Source: Kaistella sp. SH40-3 (GTDB taxonomy: Bacteria; Bacteroidota; Bacteroidia; Flavobacteriales; Weeksellaceae). Taken from it: a DNA stretch of 64,000 nt. Below are positions 62,339-64,000 of this stretch, one piece after another. A model generated the notes under the pieces. That model did no database searches. It saw nothing but the letters and a program-made list of their open reading frames with translations, and had not been told where the DNA came from. Both the position numbers and the translations under genes were made by a program. Position 1 is the stretch's first letter. Each line of letters begins with the position of its first letter. The stretch spans positions 372,001 to 436,000 of the forward strand of contig NZ_JAQYUS010000002.1 of the NCBI RefSeq assembly GCF_030686865.1. The letters are read 5' to 3'.

Positions 62339-64000
62339 ATGAAAAAAATTTACTTCTTCTTTTTCTCCCTCTTTTATATTGCAAATTTCTCTCAAACTAT
62401 TGATGCCGAGATTTACGAAATTAATCAAAACACCGGCGTAAATCCTCAGTATTTACAGAAATACAATGACCAGTTACTTTTCTGGAGCGGCGATCTGTGG
62501 AGTTATAATTTTACGACCAAAAAAAGTACTTTAATTAAAAAGATATTTCCATACACACCGCAATTTTCGAGCGATGTTCAATTTACCTTATTCCAAAACA
62601 AGGTTTATTTTTTGGTCGATGTTTCATCGAAAACACAACTTTGGACAACCGACGGAACAGAAACTGGAACCAAACAGATTTTTGAATTTCCAGATGATTA
62701 CGTAATGCAAATCACGGCTGATGAAAACAAAATTCTCATCACCGAAAGAAACAATATTTATATTTCCGATGGAACTTCTGCGGGAACAAAATTGCTCAAA
62801 CAGATGGAAGGGCAGACTTTAGAGTCAAAAGCATTCAAGTTTAATTCTCACTTTATGTATGCCGCAAAAAATGCTAATTACAGTAATGAACTTTGGATCA
62901 CGAACAGCATTGATGAAACTACTACGAAAATAAAAATTGCCGGTACTGAAAATCCATTATACATTCACACTACATTAAAATGTTTCAATTTAAATGGGAC
63001 GATATTGTTTGGCGCTAGAAATGCTAGTGGTACACAAACTGGTTTATGGTCACTAGATCTTGCCACCAAAACAGCGAAATTTATTTATACTACAAGAGGA
63101 GATTTAAGTTCAGGCGAAATTTTAAATAATAAACTTGTTTTCATGGGTAATACTATTGAAAATGGCTCTAATCTTTTCGTTACCGATGGAACTCCTGAAA
63201 ACACCAAAGTACTTAGTTCAACCATGCATTTCGCGTCATCTAACCAGTATGAACTTGGTTTACAAAAATTAGGGAATTCTATTTACTTCTTTCCTTACAG
63301 TCAGGAACGAAACCGCCTTTGGAAAACCGACGGAACGGTAAGTGGAACCGTGCAGACCAACGTTATCATTCCAAATGATTTTTCAGCAAATATGCTTCGA
63401 TATTTTCCCATTAATGAAATGATTTTAATTGAAAATTCTGGACACACGACTTTTTATTTGATGGATCAGTTTGAAAATTTAATTCTCCTCGGGGAGAATA
63501 GATTACACAATTCAATTGAAATCGCTGGGAAAATGATTTTCCCTTATGAGAATCAAAAATATGGAAAAGAACTTTTTCAATATCACCTGGAAACTAAAGA
63601 AGTATCTCTATTTAAAGATACGATGCACGAGCAAGGAAGTAAGCCTATTAACGCAGTTGCTACGGCAGATCATGGTTTAATTTTCACCGCCTTTGATCAG
63701 TATTACAACAATCAATTCTACAAAATAGCAAAGAAAGGCGACGAACCCGAAGCCGTTAAAATCAGCAATTCAATCTACACCAATGTACCGGAAGGCGAAT
63801 TGTTTAGAGTTGGAAATTCTTACTACATCACCCCAAATTCTTACTCCTCACAAATTGTAAAAACAAACGGAACCGAAGCGGGAACAAAGAAAATGACGCT
63901 GCCACAAAATACAGAAGTTAGTGCAAATAGTAAATTCGGAAATCTAAATGATGAGTCGCTCATCACCACTACGTATTACAATGCAGGTGATGGCTCAAAG
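62339..64000 (+). CDS. Secreted protein with DGTxxGT repeats (3' partial)
   Basis: An open frame of 554 codons from ATG 62339 to the right edge without a stop. Residues 1-19 look like a signal peptide (hydrophobic FFFFSLFYIANF). The motif LWTTDGTETGT and variants (ISDGTSAGT, WKTDGTVSGT, VKTNGTEAGT) recur about every 30-150 residues; they are typical of ELWxTDGTxxGT beta-propeller-like surface proteins of Bacteroidota, which often carry T9SS tails. The tail, if any, lies outside the window. It follows the PorV-like gene by 145 bp. Confidence 0.85.
   Translation, partial: MKKIYFFFFSLFYIANFSQTIDAEIYEINQNTGVNPQYLQKYNDQLLFWSGDLWSYNFTTKKSTLIKKIFPYTPQFSSDVQFTLFQNKVYFLVDVSSKTQLWTTDGTETGTKQIFEFPDDYVMQITADENKILITERNNIYISDGTSAGTKLLKQMEGQTLESKAFKFNSHFMYAAKNANYSNELWITNSIDETTTKIKIAGTENPLYIHTTLKCFNLNGTILFGARNASGTQTGLWSLDLATKTAKFIYTTRGDLSSGEILNNKLVFMGNTIENGSNLFVTDGTPENTKVLSSTMHFASSNQYELGLQKLGNSIYFFPYSQERNRLWKTDGTVSGTVQTNVIIPNDFSANMLRYFPINEMILIENSGHTTFYLMDQFENLILLGENRLHNSIEIAGKMIFPYENQKYGKELFQYHLETKEVSLFKDTMHEQGSKPINAVATADHGLIFTAFDQYYNNQFYKIAKKGDEPEAVKISNSIYTNVPEGELFRVGNSYYITPNSYSSQIVKTNGTEAGTKKMTLPQNTEVSANSKFGNLNDESLITTTYYNAGDGSK

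Overview
The window is chromosomal DNA of a low-GC member of the Bacteroidota, most likely a Weeksellaceae flavobacterium of the Chryseobacterium/Kaistella type. The evidence is type IX secretion (T9SS) cargo with C-terminal sorting domains, the gliding lipoprotein GldB beside GldC, PorV-like and TonB-dependent outer-membrane proteins, and promoters of the Bacteroidota type (TTG/TTTG, 17-23 bp, TAnnTTTG). No rRNA, tRNA, CRISPR array, insertion sequence or prophage was recognised. The first gene (MsrA lipoprotein) and the last (a secreted protein with DGTxxGT motifs) are cut by the window edges.

Layout. 1-9.8 kb: MsrA, a YceI lipoprotein, an orphan ABC ATPase, PhnA-type zinc ribbon, esterase, a divergent Lrp/AsnC regulator and methionine gamma-lyase-like enzyme, PurE, a BaiN-like flavoprotein, a CYTH protein and an EamA transporter. 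9.8-17.8 kb: CBS protein, DUF1543-PurK, TSUP-DUF1634, an acyltransferase/MenI/MenF operon (menaquinone branch) and a PadR-PspC envelope-stress-type operon. 18-24.6 kb: three tandem paralogous T9SS-secreted proteins (FN3 plus GEVED modules), each with nearly the same terminator. 24.7-33.2 kb: CbpM-CbpA, lipoprotein, M1 aminopeptidase, ThyA, Gre-like factor, GH13 amylase, pRiA4b ORF-3-like protein. 33.3-39.1 kb: a PhoR/PhoB-like two-component system divergent from a TonB receptor plus beta-helix lipoprotein; the TonB gene carries three 11-bp-spaced direct repeats that look like a Pho box. 39.1-43.2 kb: barstar, membrane-anchored barnase, NadE, GNAT, then divergent gldB-gldC. 43.2-51.4 kb: cystathionine gamma-synthase, DinB, YchJ, VF530, SbcD-SbcC, LLM oxidoreductase. 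51.5-64 kb: TsaC-like protein, a degenerating 90-bp tandem repeat, DUF1801-S9 peptidase, PAP2, YceI, LigB dioxygenase, a secreted unknown, acyl-CoA carboxylase beta subunit, then EamA-PorV-like and the truncated secreted protein.

Most genes are housekeeping or common flavobacterial envelope genes. The most interesting signals are regulatory or structural: (1) the Pho-box-like array between the two-component system and the TonB/beta-helix pair; (2) several genes whose TAnnTTTG element ends only 4-6 nt before the start codon, predicting leaderless mRNAs; (3) the 90-bp tandem array after tsaC; (4) two orphan plus-strand terminator-like hairpins with a 14-codon ORF in front of the second EamA gene; (5) the recombining T9SS cargo trio. 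No clear anti-phage or otherwise wholly new gene system was found.
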